From assembly GCA_902781305.1 (NCBI GenBank), contig CACZIV010000010.1:1-40235 (forward strand): a DNA stretch of 40,235 nt, read 5' to 3'. A program made the translations under genes and the position numbers. A model generated the notes under the pieces. That model was not told where the DNA came from, did no database searches, and saw only the letters and a list, made by a program, of their open reading frames with translations. Positions 8,360 through 17,012 of this stretch are shown here, piece by piece (the first letter of the stretch is position 1; every line of letters starts with the position of its first letter). This DNA comes from Pseudoselenomonas ruminantium (GTDB lineage Bacteria; Bacillota; Negativicutes; Selenomonadales; Selenomonadaceae).

Positions 8360-9259
8360 TCACTGCAAGGCTTCTTTGAGCACTGCCATATTCTTTTTCA
8401 TGGTGTCGATATAAGCATCAATAGCCCCTTCGTTGGCCTCGCCCGTTACCACCGGGTCAAGCTGGTAAATCTTTGCACCCGTCTCCCGCGCAATGGTTTC
8501 AGCTGCTGCCGGTGAATACTGCGGTTCCGTAAAGAGCACCTTGGCATCAAGGCCCTTCACCTGCTTAATCGTATCCTCCAGCTCCTGCGGAGTCGGTTCC
8601 GTGCCCGGCTCTCGCTCGATTACGCTGACAATATTAAGCTTAAACTCCTTGGCTAAGTAAGGGAACGCCTCATGGAAGGTCACGATATCCTTATGCGGCA
8701 GGTTATCCAGCTCGTTGTGCATTTCTTCTTTGAGCTTTTCGAGTTTCATGCAATAGTCCAGCGCATTCTTGCGATAGGCATCTTTGTGCTCAGGGTCAGC
8801 TTCGCAAAGCTCGGCGGTAATCGCCTTGACCTGGGCAATGGCATAAGTCACCGACAGCCATACATGCGGGTTTTCCTCATCGCCGTCTTTGAGCAGATTG
8901 ATGTCCTTGTAGTTAGACGCCTCAACGGTCTTCATCTTCGGATTCTGCTTGGCTGCTTTTTCCAAAAAGCTTTCCATGCCGGCACCATTGACGACAAATA
9001 CATCGGCGCTTTCCAAGGTCTTCATATCCTCAGTGGTCAGCTGATAATCATGCAGGCAGCCGGTCTGCGGCTTGGTCATATTGACCACCTTGACGCCTTC
9101 GACCCCTTTGGTGATGTTCAGCACATCAATATACATGGGATAGAAGGACGTGACGATGGTGAATTCCTTCTTGTCCTTATTGGCGGCATTTTCCCCGCCA
9201 CAGCCAACTGCTGCTATGCAGAATAGTGCAGCTAACAGTATACTCATTAACTTTTTCAA
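8360..9259 (-). CDS. Zinc/metal ABC transporter substrate-binding lipoprotein (ZnuA/AdcA-like)
   Basis: A cluster A-I solute-binding protein that should capture zinc (or another divalent metal) outside the cytoplasmic membrane. The N-terminus is a lipoprotein signal with lipobox AAVGC. Metal-ligand candidates fit the family: His in TGCLHDYQL, His in ENPHVWLS, His in TFHEAFPYL and an acidic residue near the C-terminal EPQYSPAA segment. I chose TTG at 9257-9259, which gives a 299-aa protein starting MKKLMSILL with GGAG 9 bases upstream; a longer frame reaches 9301 but adds an unlikely leader. No permease or ATPase gene is adjacent, so its transporter must be encoded elsewhere. Confidence 0.88.
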   Translation of the reverse strand: MKKLMSILLAALFCIAAVGCGGENAANKDKKEFTIVTSFYPMYIDVLNITKGVEGVKVVNMTKPQTGCLHDYQLTTEDMKTLESADVFVVNGAGMESFLEKAAKQNPKMKTVEASNYKDINLLKDGDEENPHVWLSVTYAIAQVKAITAELCEADPEHKDAYRKNALDYCMKLEKLKEEMHNELDNLPHKDIVTFHEAFPYLAKEFKLNIVSVIEREPGTEPTPQELEDTIKQVKGLDAKVLFTEPQYSPAAAETIARETGAKIYQLDPVVTGEANEGAIDAYIDTMKKNMAVLKEALQ

Positions 9260-9306
9260 GTTCAACAACTCCTCTCTTGGGGATATTCTAAATGAGAACA
9301 AAACCC

Positions 9307-9335
9307 ATTTTAACGGGCAACAACGGAGTTGTCAA
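9307..9335 (-). promoter_or_regulatory. Sigma-A promoter for the zinc-binding lipoprotein gene
   Basis: Near-consensus TTGACA (9330-9335), 17 bp and TAAAAT (9307-9312) lie about 48 bases before the chosen start. I see no clear Zur-type palindrome. Confidence 0.8.
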
Positions 9336-9353
9336 GTTAATTGAGTAATATTA

Positions 9354-10742
9354 TCAATCATTCATATGTGTATATAATTCATTCACAAAGGCTCTTGCCG
9401 CTGTTTCGGAAATCCGTGCGTCTTTGTCATGCGCCTTTACTTCTTCTAAAGCTTTAGTAAAATCAGCCTTTGGTTTCTCCCCTGCCAGTACCTGCAGCCC
9501 CAGCATATCTGCCCGCACAATGCGCTGTAACTGTTCTAACTGCGGCTGACATTCCTTCAGTATATTTTGGGGAAGTTTTGCCTGCAGTCTCACGATTGAC
9601 TGGTCAAGTTTTGACAAGTCAGCCAGCAGTTTTTTCCGGCTCTCGTCGTTGGGATTCTGCCAGTAAGCATTCATCTGCCGGCGCAGGGCTGCGCCGTCCT
9701 CCGGGCCGATAACTGCCCAGCTTACCACCATATGCTGACTCTGGTCGGCAAAGGCTTCCATATCCTCAGCCAGGCTGCCATACTGTGCCTTAATGGCTTT
9801 ATGCCATGCTTTCTGTGCATCGTATTTGCCGGGATTTAAGGCGTAATCTGCCCCCGTGGCCAGCGAAATCTTGGAAAGCTCCGCATGTTTCATGGGGTTA
9901 AAGAAAATCGCCGGAATTTCTGCCGCCATCGGCAATTTTTCCACAGGCCCCAACGCCAGTTTGGCTTCCAGATAATCACTGACGGGATAGTTCCACCAAA
10001 TGCCCAGCTGACGCCCATAGAGTTTATTGGCACGAGCATAGTCCACATCACGGAGTCCGTCCGGCACGACCTTTTCCCCCGTGTAGAGCACGAGAATATC
10101 CTTGTCCAACGTCGTGGAAAATTTCTTTGTGTATTCCTTTATCTGCCCTTCGCTTTCCATATCCTGCCGGAAGTATTCCGTCGGTACGGCGATTAAGGGA
10201 TTGATGTCCTTATGCTGGGCAATAAAGTTAGCGTTTACCCAGTTCAAAAATTCAGCCTGTCCCTTGCCGTCTTTATTTTTGATATCGTCAAAGAAAATCG
10301 CAAAGTCCCTTACGCCCATATCGTACATGGCAGTAAGTTTTTTGAGCATAGCCTGCTTGTCCTGTTCGGCTTCCTGCCCACTAAAGTGAATATCCAATCC
10401 TGGGGAAATCGCGAAGATAAATTTGACCTGCTGTTTTTTGGACTCGTCAATCAAGGCCTGCAAATCAGCCATCTTATCTGCCGGATACATCTCCCGCCAT
10501 TTTGCGCGGTGATAGGCATCGTCTTTTGGCGCATAGATATAGGCATTCAGCTTATGTTCATGGCAGAATTGCAGCATGGAAAGCCGGTCAGCCTGCGACC
10601 AGGGCGTACCATAAAAACCTTCCACCACGCCCCGCAGTGGAATTGCCGGAGCACTGAACGCCGGCATGCTGCCATAGACAGCCACGACCAGCATAGCCGC
10701 TAACCCCAGGACCCATTTCCATTTGACCGTCAAGAATTTCAT
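9354..10742 (-). CDS. Secreted GH84-type beta-N-acetylglucosaminidase
   Basis: The protein resembles GH84 hexosaminidases (NagJ / O-GlcNAcase type), which remove terminal beta-GlcNAc by substrate-assisted catalysis. Visible are an N-terminal signal or membrane anchor (residues 8-32), the family opening motif RGVVEGFYGTPWS (37-49), and the catalytic pair D152-D153 in IFFDDI. After the barrel (to about 320) comes a helical C-terminal region. The start is the third of three consecutive ATGs (10740-10742), which sits 8 bases from AGGAGG and gives 462 aa. It follows the membrane acetyltransferase gene by 15 bases, so the two likely form one unit. The true substrate is not known; periplasmic action is inferred. 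Confidence 0.87.
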   Translation of the reverse strand: MKFLTVKWKWVLGLAAMLVVAVYGSMPAFSAPAIPLRGVVEGFYGTPWSQADRLSMLQFCHEHKLNAYIYAPKDDAYHRAKWREMYPADKMADLQALIDESKKQQVKFIFAISPGLDIHFSGQEAEQDKQAMLKKLTAMYDMGVRDFAIFFDDIKNKDGKGQAEFLNWVNANFIAQHKDINPLIAVPTEYFRQDMESEGQIKEYTKKFSTTLDKDILVLYTGEKVVPDGLRDVDYARANKLYGRQLGIWWNYPVSDYLEAKLALGPVEKLPMAAEIPAIFFNPMKHAELSKISLATGADYALNPGKYDAQKAWHKAIKAQYGSLAEDMEAFADQSQHMVVSWAVIGPEDGAALRRQMNAYWQNPNDESRKKLLADLSKLDQSIVRLQAKLPQNILKECQPQLEQLQRIVRADMLGLQVLAGEKPKADFTKALEEVKAHDKDARISETAARAFVNELYTHMND

Positions 10743-10757
10743 CATCATAACCTCCTC

Positions 10758-11912
10758 TTACAACTTGAAAATAATCTGCCGTTTATAGAGAAAATTGGCT
10801 GCCGGGAGCCAGAGTATTACCCAAAGCGCGGCATAAACCAGTATACTGAGCGGTGCCCCCAATACCCCCAGCAGCGTATTTTGCCAAAGCCAGACATAAA
10901 CCGGCACACCCTGAACCGGCAGATACCAAAGGAACAACAATATTCTATCCGGAACGACAAACATAAACAGCGGATTATGCCCCAATAACCGGAACGGCGT
11001 AAACAGCCACTCCGTAAAATCAGGAAACAAACTGCACGACATCTGCAAAAGCCCCAACAGCAACATAAAGCCGCCACTGGTCAGCAGTACATAAGGCGCC
11101 GTCCACAGCTGTTTGCTGATAATGTCCAAATAGCTCCAGGCGCCGCCCATAATCAACAGAACCGTACCGCTAACCAGCAGCAACAGCACACGCTCAAACA
11201 CAGGCGCGCTTTCCAAGGTCAACTGCCGTCCGGCCAGCATTCCCCACAAAAAGGACGCCGTGGCCGCAATTGTCCCATATAGCCCCTCCGGGTCAAACGC
11301 CTTTCCCTGATAACAATGGGCAGCACCGGGGAACAAGCCATCAATCAGCATGCTGATGTTATTGTCCGGGCTGAACGGATTGGTGGTATCGTAAAGATGA
11401 AAACAGGTAGAGGACAAGAACAAAAGCAATAACGCCATAATGGCAATCAGCTTTTCACTGCGCAGCCACCAGGTAATAATCATACCAAAAAAATACACCA
11501 ACCCAAGGCGCTGAAGAACGCCCAGCAACCGTCCATGTTCGGCAATATCCGTCCATAGGGAAACACCGGCAGGCGGATAAAAAATATGCTGCAATAAGAG
11601 CGGCAGCTGGTTCAACACGATGCCCAACAAAATCAACAGCGCCGAGCGCCGAAAAATCGTATTGAACTTATCCCATGGATTGTCCCCTTTATGCTTAGGA
11701 AACCACAAAGCCCCTGCTGCGCCCATAATGAAGACAAACCCCGGAAATGCCAAATCCGCCAGCGTGAGCCCCGCCCAAGGTGCATGCAGAAGCAGCGGAT
11801 AAGCCTGTTCAAAATTTGGCAGGGAATTGACCAGCAGCATTATGGCAATAGCCAATCCCCGGAAGATGTCTACGGCGGGCAGCCGCCGTTTATTCTTAAA
11901 TTCGATTAACAT
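10758..11912 (-). CDS. Membrane N-acetyltransferase related to HGSNAT (DUF5009-type)
   Basis: A 384-aa polytopic membrane protein with about ten hydrophobic segments. The first 65 residues (AVDIFRGLAIAIMLLVN, then HAPWAGLTLADLAFPGFVFIMG) closely resemble heparan-alpha-glucosaminide N-acetyltransferase. His43 matches the position of the histidine reported as active-site residue in the human enzyme. Family members carry acetyl from cytoplasmic acetyl-CoA across the membrane to an amino sugar. The next gene is a secreted N-acetylglucosaminidase, which suggests acetylation of glucosamine residues before cleavage. GAGG 5 bases before the ATG supports the start. The exact acceptor is unknown. Confidence 0.8.
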   Translation of the reverse strand: MLIEFKNKRRLPAVDIFRGLAIAIMLLVNSLPNFEQAYPLLLHAPWAGLTLADLAFPGFVFIMGAAGALWFPKHKGDNPWDKFNTIFRRSALLILLGIVLNQLPLLLQHIFYPPAGVSLWTDIAEHGRLLGVLQRLGLVYFFGMIITWWLRSEKLIAIMALLLLFLSSTCFHLYDTTNPFSPDNNISMLIDGLFPGAAHCYQGKAFDPEGLYGTIAATASFLWGMLAGRQLTLESAPVFERVLLLLVSGTVLLIMGGAWSYLDIISKQLWTAPYVLLTSGGFMLLLGLLQMSCSLFPDFTEWLFTPFRLLGHNPLFMFVVPDRILLFLWYLPVQGVPVYVWLWQNTLLGVLGAPLSILVYAALWVILWLPAANFLYKRQIIFKL

Positions 11913-11948
11913 AACAACCTCTATTCTAAACCACTATTATCGCAGAAA

Positions 11949-11975
11949 AGCAGGGCGGCCTGCGCCATCCCTGCT
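11949..11975 (-). terminator. Terminator after the hflX-linked PLP-enzyme gene
   Basis: A 7-bp outer stem (AGCAGGG / CCCTGCT) and inner GGC/GCC pairs form a hairpin followed by TTTTCTG on the minus strand. It lies about 54 bases past the stop at 12029. The T-run is short, so termination may be partial. Confidence 0.6.
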
Positions 11976-11980
11976 CCTTT

Positions 11981-12010
11981 ATCATACCTTATTTTTATGC
12001 TTTTTGTAAA
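11981..12010 (-). promoter_or_regulatory. Possible promoter upstream of the acetyltransferase gene
   Basis: TTTACA (12005-12010), 18 bp and TATGAT (11981-11986) could start transcription of the acetyltransferase-GH84 pair. The hairpin at 11949-11975 would then lie in its leader, which weakens the call. Confidence 0.3.
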
Positions 12011-12028
12011 GAGTTGCTACATTTAGTT

Positions 12029-13273
12029 TTACTTGTCCAAATCCTCAATGGCCTGCGCGGCGCCCATAATGCCGATAACGGCATGTTCAAAAGTCAGGCC
12101 GCCCTGCAAATAGACGTTGTAAGGTGCGCGCATCGGGCCGTCGGCACTGAATTCAATGGATGCGCCCTGCACGAAAGTACCTGCCGCCATGATAATCTGG
12201 TCGGCATAGCCCGGCATATCCCAAGGCTCCGGTGCTGCATAGGAATCCACCGGGGAATACTTCTGAATGCCGCCGCAGAAGGCTACCATCTTTTCGGCCG
12301 TGCCGAGCTCGATGGCCTGAATGATATCGCCGCGCACATCCGTGGGCAGCGGCAGGGTCTTGTAGCCTAAGCGGGCAAACATGCCGGCGGCAAAGATGGC
12401 GCCCTTGATGGACTGCGCCACCACATGAGGAGCTAAGAACAGCCCCTGGAACAGCAGGCGGTTGTTGGCGAGGCTTGCGCCCAGTTCATCGCCCATGCCC
12501 GGTGCCGTCAGACGATAGGAAGCCAGTTCCACCAGCTTATCCTTGCCGACGATATAGCCACCCGTCGGCGCAATGCCGCCGCCGGGGTTCTTGATAAGAG
12601 AGCCGGCCATAATATCTGCGCCTACCTGCGTCGGTTCCAGCGTATCCACGAACTCGCCATAGCAGTTATCCACAAAGCAGATGCAGTCCGGCTTAAGGCG
12701 GTGCACTTCGTCACAGATGGCCTTGATGTCCTCGATGGACAGGGGATTCCGCATGCTGTAGCCGCGGGAGCGCTGAATCTCCACCATCTTGGTCTTGTCG
12801 GTGATGACGTTTTTGATACCGTCCATATCGACTTTGCCGTCAATCATGGACAGTTCGTTATAGAGCACGCCGAATTCCTTGAGGGAACCGGGGCTGGGAT
12901 TGTCATAGCCGATAACCGTCTGCATGGTATCATAGGGCTTGCCCGTCAACGATACGAGCTCATCACCGGGACGCAGGATGCCGAACAGCACCGTAGCGAG
13001 TGCATGGGTGCCGGACACGAACTGCGTGCGCACCAAAGCGCGTTCCGCGCCAAAGATATTCGCATAGAGTTCTTCAAGCTTGCTGCGGCCAATATCGTCA
13101 TAGGCATAGCCGGAAGTCGTGTTGAAATGCGCATCCGAAACCTTGCATTCACGCATGGCATCGAGCACCTTCAGCGTGTTTTCTTCGGCAATCGCGTCCA
13201 CATGTGCAAAGAGCTCCTGCGACTCTGCCAATACTTCCTTCTTTAAGTCAACGATTTTCTGTGAAAAAGCCAA
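12029..13273 (-). CDS. Aluminium-resistance / methionine gamma-lyase family PLP protein (YnbB-like)
   Basis: A 414-aa fold-type I PLP enzyme of the family called Met_gamma_lyase or 'aluminium resistance protein' (B. subtilis YnbB). The PLP lysine is probably in GSLIKNPGGGIAPTGGY, preceded by the aspartate in CFVDNCYGEF. The N-terminus HFNTTSGYAYDDIGR and the QFVSGTHALATVLFG segment also fit. The substrate is not established for this family. Translation probably starts at TTG (13271-13273), 10 bases after GGAG. It follows hflX by 7 bases, the same pairing as ynbA(hflX)-ynbB in Bacillus. Confidence 0.9.
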   Translation of the reverse strand: MAFSQKIVDLKKEVLAESQELFAHVDAIAEENTLKVLDAMRECKVSDAHFNTTSGYAYDDIGRSKLEELYANIFGAERALVRTQFVSGTHALATVLFGILRPGDELVSLTGKPYDTMQTVIGYDNPSPGSLKEFGVLYNELSMIDGKVDMDGIKNVITDKTKMVEIQRSRGYSMRNPLSIEDIKAICDEVHRLKPDCICFVDNCYGEFVDTLEPTQVGADIMAGSLIKNPGGGIAPTGGYIVGKDKLVELASYRLTAPGMGDELGASLANNRLLFQGLFLAPHVVAQSIKGAIFAAGMFARLGYKTLPLPTDVRGDIIQAIELGTAEKMVAFCGGIQKYSPVDSYAAPEPWDMPGYADQIIMAAGTFVQGASIEFSADGPMRAPYNVYLQGGLTFEHAVIGIMGAAQAIEDLDK

Positions 13274-13280
13274 TGTAAAC

Positions 13281-15080
13281 TTACTCCTTTAATTCATACT
13301 TTGTGAAACTATCTTTTTCCGATAAGGGCAGGCGCACTTCCACCTTCGTGCCTGTCTCCTCATACGCCGTTTCCACCACGGCGTTTAATTTATGCAGTTT
13401 CGTGACTGCTGCCCCTTCATCATAGGGAATTAAGAGCGTCATGCGCACCTGGCTTTCCTGAAAAAAGCCTTCGATACGGCGCTGCAGGCCATCGAGATTT
13501 TCTCCCGTCATGGCGGAGATAAAGACACCATCGCGCCCATGTAAGAGCTGTTCTCTTATATGGGGATTAGTGAGCTGGTCAGCCTTGTTAAAGACATAGA
13601 GCACTGGCTTGCCGTCTGCTTCTAATTCTTTGAGCACCGCCACCACGGCTTCAATCTGGGCTTCGAGGTTTTCATTACTGCAATCGACCACATGCAGGAG
13701 CAAATCGGCTTCCTGCACTTCCTCCAAGGTCGCCCGGAAAGCCTTGACCAAAGTATGGGGCAGTTTTTGGATAAAGCCTACAGTATCGGTCAGGAGTATC
13801 TCCTGTTTTTCCGGCAGCTGCAGATGGCGGGTTGTCGGGTCAAGGGTCGCAAAGAGCTTATCCTCGGCAAAGACCTCGGAACCTGTAAGCTTGTTTAAAA
13901 GTGTGGATTTGCCCGCATTGGTATAGCCCACCAAGGCCACAAGCGGAATCTGTGACTCCTTGCGGCGCTTGCGGTGCAGGCTGCGGCTTTTTTTCATGCC
14001 GTCAATCTGCTCTTCGATATCGTGAATCTTGCTGTAGATGCGCCGCCTGTCCACTTCGAGTTTGGTTTCACCGGGCCCGCGGGTACCGATGCCGCCGCCA
14101 AGACGGGATAGTGCTAACCCCTGCCCGCTAAGCCGAGGCAGATTGTAGCGGAGCTGCGCCAGTTCCACCTGCAGTTTGCCCTCACGGGAGCGTGCCCGCT
14201 GGGCAAAGATATCGAGAATCAAAGCTGTGCGGTCAATAACCTTGACGCCTAGCATCCGCTCCAGATTATGCTGTTGGGAAGGCGTCAGTTCATCATCGAG
14301 AATCAGGAGAGTCGCTTCTAAGTTCTGAATCTCCATCGCCAGCTCATTGACCTTCCCGCGCCCTAAGAAAAACGCCGCATCCGGCTTTTCCTTGCGCTGG
14401 GTAAAGGCAGCTACAACCTTGGCACCAGCCGTATCGGCCAAACGTTCGAGTTCAGCCATGGATTCTTCAATGGGCCAGCTGCTGCCGGGGCGTTCCACTC
14501 CCGCAAGAATGGCCCGCTCCACTTCATCATCGGTGCTCTTGGTGCTCTGCGCCGCCAGTTTCTTATTGACCACCGTGACCAACAGATTCAAATTGATTTG
14601 CGCGAGTATCTTGTCCTCTGCAGGGCCATACTGCGTCAACAGCTGCGTACCGTCCTCGCTCATTTCGCCCGCAAAGAACGCCAGGCAGCCGATAATCTTT
14701 TTGTCCTTGCGCCCAATAGCCGCCATGCAGTCAAAGCGCAGGCGGCGCAGGGAGGATAAATCCGGCGCACTCAGGCGCACATCCCCGCTCGGATGGGTAT
14801 GAATACAGCGAATCCCCGACAGGCGCAAATCCGAGCGGGTCTTTTGCTTGAACTCCGGCAAATCCACCGTCGCGGTATCGCCCAAGGATACCTGCACGAC
14901 CTTGCCCTGGCGGTTCAGGTATACCGCTACTTCCCTGTCCGTATCTTCGGTGATGGCGAGCATTTCCTCGTTGAGCTCCCGCGTGGAAATCTGCCCGATG
15001 GGCACCCGCATATCATAGAGGGCCTTGAGTTTTTCCAGAATATACGTTTTGATATTGGCTAAATCGCCATTTACTTGCAT
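13281..15080 (-). CDS. hflX: GTPase HflX with long N-terminal extension carrying a JAMM-type motif
   Basis: HflX is a ribosome-binding GTPase that splits stalled or hibernating ribosomes. The second part (about residue 190 on) is standard: glycine-rich linker [16 protein letters not shown]1 [10 protein letters not shown]3 DTVGF and G4 NKAD. The first ~190 residues are extra compared with the ~430-aa E. coli protein. They hold HTHP...S..D with exact JAMM spacing (H94, H96, S104, D107) and an upstream acidic residue in a predicted strand (E50). This suggests a JAB/MPN-like fold; catalysis is unproven. The chosen ATG (15078-15080) has GGAG 6 bases upstream and gives 599 aa; another ATG lies two codons earlier. 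It is followed by the ynbB-like gene. Confidence 0.93.
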   Translation of the reverse strand: MQVNGDLANIKTYILEKLKALYDMRVPIGQISTRELNEEMLAITEDTDREVAVYLNRQGKVVQVSLGDTATVDLPEFKQKTRSDLRLSGIRCIHTHPSGDVRLSAPDLSSLRRLRFDCMAAIGRKDKKIIGCLAFFAGEMSEDGTQLLTQYGPAEDKILAQINLNLLVTVVNKKLAAQSTKSTDDEVERAILAGVERPGSSWPIEESMAELERLADTAGAKVVAAFTQRKEKPDAAFFLGRGKVNELAMEIQNLEATLLILDDELTPSQQHNLERMLGVKVIDRTALILDIFAQRARSREGKLQVELAQLRYNLPRLSGQGLALSRLGGGIGTRGPGETKLEVDRRRIYSKIHDIEEQIDGMKKSRSLHRKRRKESQIPLVALVGYTNAGKSTLLNKLTGSEVFAEDKLFATLDPTTRHLQLPEKQEILLTDTVGFIQKLPHTLVKAFRATLEEVQEADLLLHVVDCSNENLEAQIEAVVAVLKELEADGKPVLYVFNKADQLTNPHIREQLLHGRDGVFISAMTGENLDGLQRRIEGFFQESQVRMTLLIPYDEGAAVTKLHKLNAVVETAYEETGTKVEVRLPLSEKDSFTKYELKE

Positions 15081-15092
15081 AGCCATCTCCTA

Positions 15093-16094
15093 TCAGCCAC
15101 GATTTACAATATTGCCGATATGCTTGAGCATAATCGACAGCGTCCCATCTTCATTATTATGGAACTCCATGAACTCCGTGTTGTCAAAATACTCCGAGGG
15201 AATCGTGAGCTCAATGCCTGTATCAGTCTTGAGCTTATGCTTGCACATCTTCTTGATGGTAGCTTCCTGGTCCATCTTCACCGGCTCCGTAAAGCCTGCC
15301 TCCTTGATGGCATTGTCAAAATCTGCCTGCATGGAAGGATTTTCCTTGAAGATTTCCTTGCCGGCTTCCACCAAATCCAGCTCGTCAGTATTCTGCATGT
15401 TCTCCGTTACATAGCTCTTGACCGCCGCTTCGGTGGCCACCTTGTCCTGCCCATAAGCCTCAGCGACTTTCGCTGCCGTCTTGCTGAGGTTCTTGATAGC
15501 CTCCTTCGGCGAAGGAGTCAGGCTGCATTCCAAGAGGATTTCGGGGAATACCAGAATGCTGTTGCCGTCAATGGTGTATTTTTTCGCCGTGACCGAGATT
15601 TCCTTGCTCTCCGTGTCGATAAAGGCAAATTCCTCCATCTTCTGCGAGAGATTCGGCATAATCGAATAATGATTGATGATTTCGTTCTTGATGCCCGCTT
15701 CCGTCTGATTGACCTGATGGGTGTAGCCGATATGGCTGTTTGACTTGAAAATCACAATCTGCCGCCGGTCATCAATGCGTACATCGGCCACAATCACATC
15801 ACTGGAGGCCATTTCCTCGGCATGGACGAAAGCATCTTCGAGTTTCTTGGCAAGCTCCTTGGAAAACGGCACAAAGCTCATTCCCCCGCTCAGATATTCC
15901 TTAACGAGCTGGGCGCAATGGCTGTCATCATAAAACGTTCCTGGCTTGGCATCCTGGCTGCCCCAAGATTTTTCGATGTGTTTGAGCAGGAAGGTTTCTA
16001 TGCTGTCCTGCACCGTGAGTTCTTCATCCGAATACACCGTCATGCCGGAATTAAAGTCCAGGATATGTAAAATTGCCTTATCAATTATTACCAT
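15093..16094 (-). CDS. Nucleoid-associated protein (NdpA/YejK family)
   Basis: The 333-aa protein starts IDKAILHILDFNSGMTVYSDEEL, a typical opening of the 37-kDa nucleoid-associated protein family (YejK in E. coli). A middle segment with FPFS-like (SFVPFSKEL) and a run of DxRQIVIFKSNS strands also fits, and length is normal. Family members associate with the nucleoid; the molecular role is poorly known. It begins inside the last 14 bases of the upstream unknown gene and sits 6-12 bases before hflX, so all may be co-transcribed. Confidence 0.8.
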   Translation of the reverse strand: MVIIDKAILHILDFNSGMTVYSDEELTVQDSIETFLLKHIEKSWGSQDAKPGTFYDDSHCAQLVKEYLSGGMSFVPFSKELAKKLEDAFVHAEEMASSDVIVADVRIDDRRQIVIFKSNSHIGYTHQVNQTEAGIKNEIINHYSIMPNLSQKMEEFAFIDTESKEISVTAKKYTIDGNSILVFPEILLECSLTPSPKEAIKNLSKTAAKVAEAYGQDKVATEAAVKSYVTENMQNTDELDLVEAGKEIFKENPSMQADFDNAIKEAGFTEPVKMDQEATIKKMCKHKLKTDTGIELTIPSEYFDNTEFMEFHNNEDGTLSIMLKHIGNIVNRG

Positions 16095-16791
16095 AATGTA
16101 TCTGCTCCTTCTGTTCCTCTGCCCATTTTCTGACCTGCTGCAGGCGGGCGGGCATGCGGCTGCTCAGTTTTTCTTCCAGTTCCCGCAGGTCACTGGAGTC
16201 AAAGTCGTAATTTACATCGGGAATGTTCCAAATCCGCGCCTCGGAGAAGAATTCATCCCGGTAGATATTGTAGTAAACCGTAAAACTGCTCACCAGTGTA
16301 AAATCCACATAATCAATGACGATATAGGAACCATTGTTGATTTTGACGGGTTCTGCCGGGCGGATAAAGAGTTCAAAATCTTCATTCTCTGCCGGCAGGT
16401 CAAGACCATACTGCCATTCCGGCAGGTTGAGCCCCCTGACAATACTGCTGAGGGTTGCCGGATTAAACTGCGCCATATCCTTGAGTACCTGCTCAAACTG
16501 CGCGGTCAAAAGCTCCTCAAACACAGAAAGTTTCGCCGTGATAAACTCAATGCGGGCAAATTCAATCAACCCGATTTTCAGCCGCACCTTGTACTCATGG
16601 GTTTCCTCATGGAAGTAGACGATAGCACTCTTATGCCAATCTTCATTGACATAGGCATACAAATCATATTTATCCTTGCCGATGACCGGCTCCCGCTTTA
16701 AGGTAAAGCCATGCCACTCCTCCGGCAAGGCGGCCATATAGGCCCAGCCTTCTGTTTCCTCTTTGATTTTGGCGATGGTTTCATCCTTCAT
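16081..16791 (-). CDS. Hypothetical protein, 236 aa
   Basis: I do not recognise the family. The protein is soluble, acidic and without cysteines, signal peptide or membrane segment. It has alternating strand-like stretches (KYDLYAYVNEDWHKSAIVYF, YKVRLKIGLIEFARIEFI) and a charged helical C-terminus (LRELEEKLSSRMPARLQQVRKWAEEQKEQ). GAGGGA about 6 bases before the ATG is a good ribosome site. It overlaps the nucleoid-associated protein gene by 14 bases, which suggests coupled translation and perhaps a shared role. It lies just after the tRNA-Lys terminator. Confidence 0.8.
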   Translation of the reverse strand: MKDETIAKIKEETEGWAYMAALPEEWHGFTLKREPVIGKDKYDLYAYVNEDWHKSAIVYFHEETHEYKVRLKIGLIEFARIEFITAKLSVFEELLTAQFEQVLKDMAQFNPATLSSIVRGLNLPEWQYGLDLPAENEDFELFIRPAEPVKINNGSYIVIDYVDFTLVSSFTVYYNIYRDEFFSEARIWNIPDVNYDFDSSDLRELEEKLSSRMPARLQQVRKWAEEQKEQIHYGNN

Positions 16792-16822
16792 CTTTGTCCC
16801 TCATTGCCGATAATACAAGAAA

Positions 16823-16847
16823 AGCTCTCAGGCTATGCCTAAGAGCT
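16823..16847 (-). terminator. Intrinsic terminator after tRNA-Lys
   Basis: An 11-bp stem (AGCTCTTAGGC / GCCTGAGAGCT, one G-U pair) with a 3-nt loop is followed by TTTTCTTG on the minus strand, 14 bases beyond the tRNA 3' end. Confidence 0.88.
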
Positions 16848-16860
16848 TACAATTTTCAAA

Positions 16861-16936
<76 letters not shown>

Positions 16937-16964
16937 GTTAGCCCTGTTCTCAAGGACATGTAAT

Positions 16965-16993
16965 ATAATAACACTTAGCTTTACACTCGTCAA
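16965..16993 (-). promoter_or_regulatory. Sigma-A promoter for tRNA-Lys
   Basis: TTGACG (16988-16993), 17 bp and TATTAT (16965-16970) lie about 30 bases before the mature tRNA 5' end. Confidence 0.8.
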
Positions 16994-17012
16994 GGGCTTT
17001 TTCAAAAAAAAA

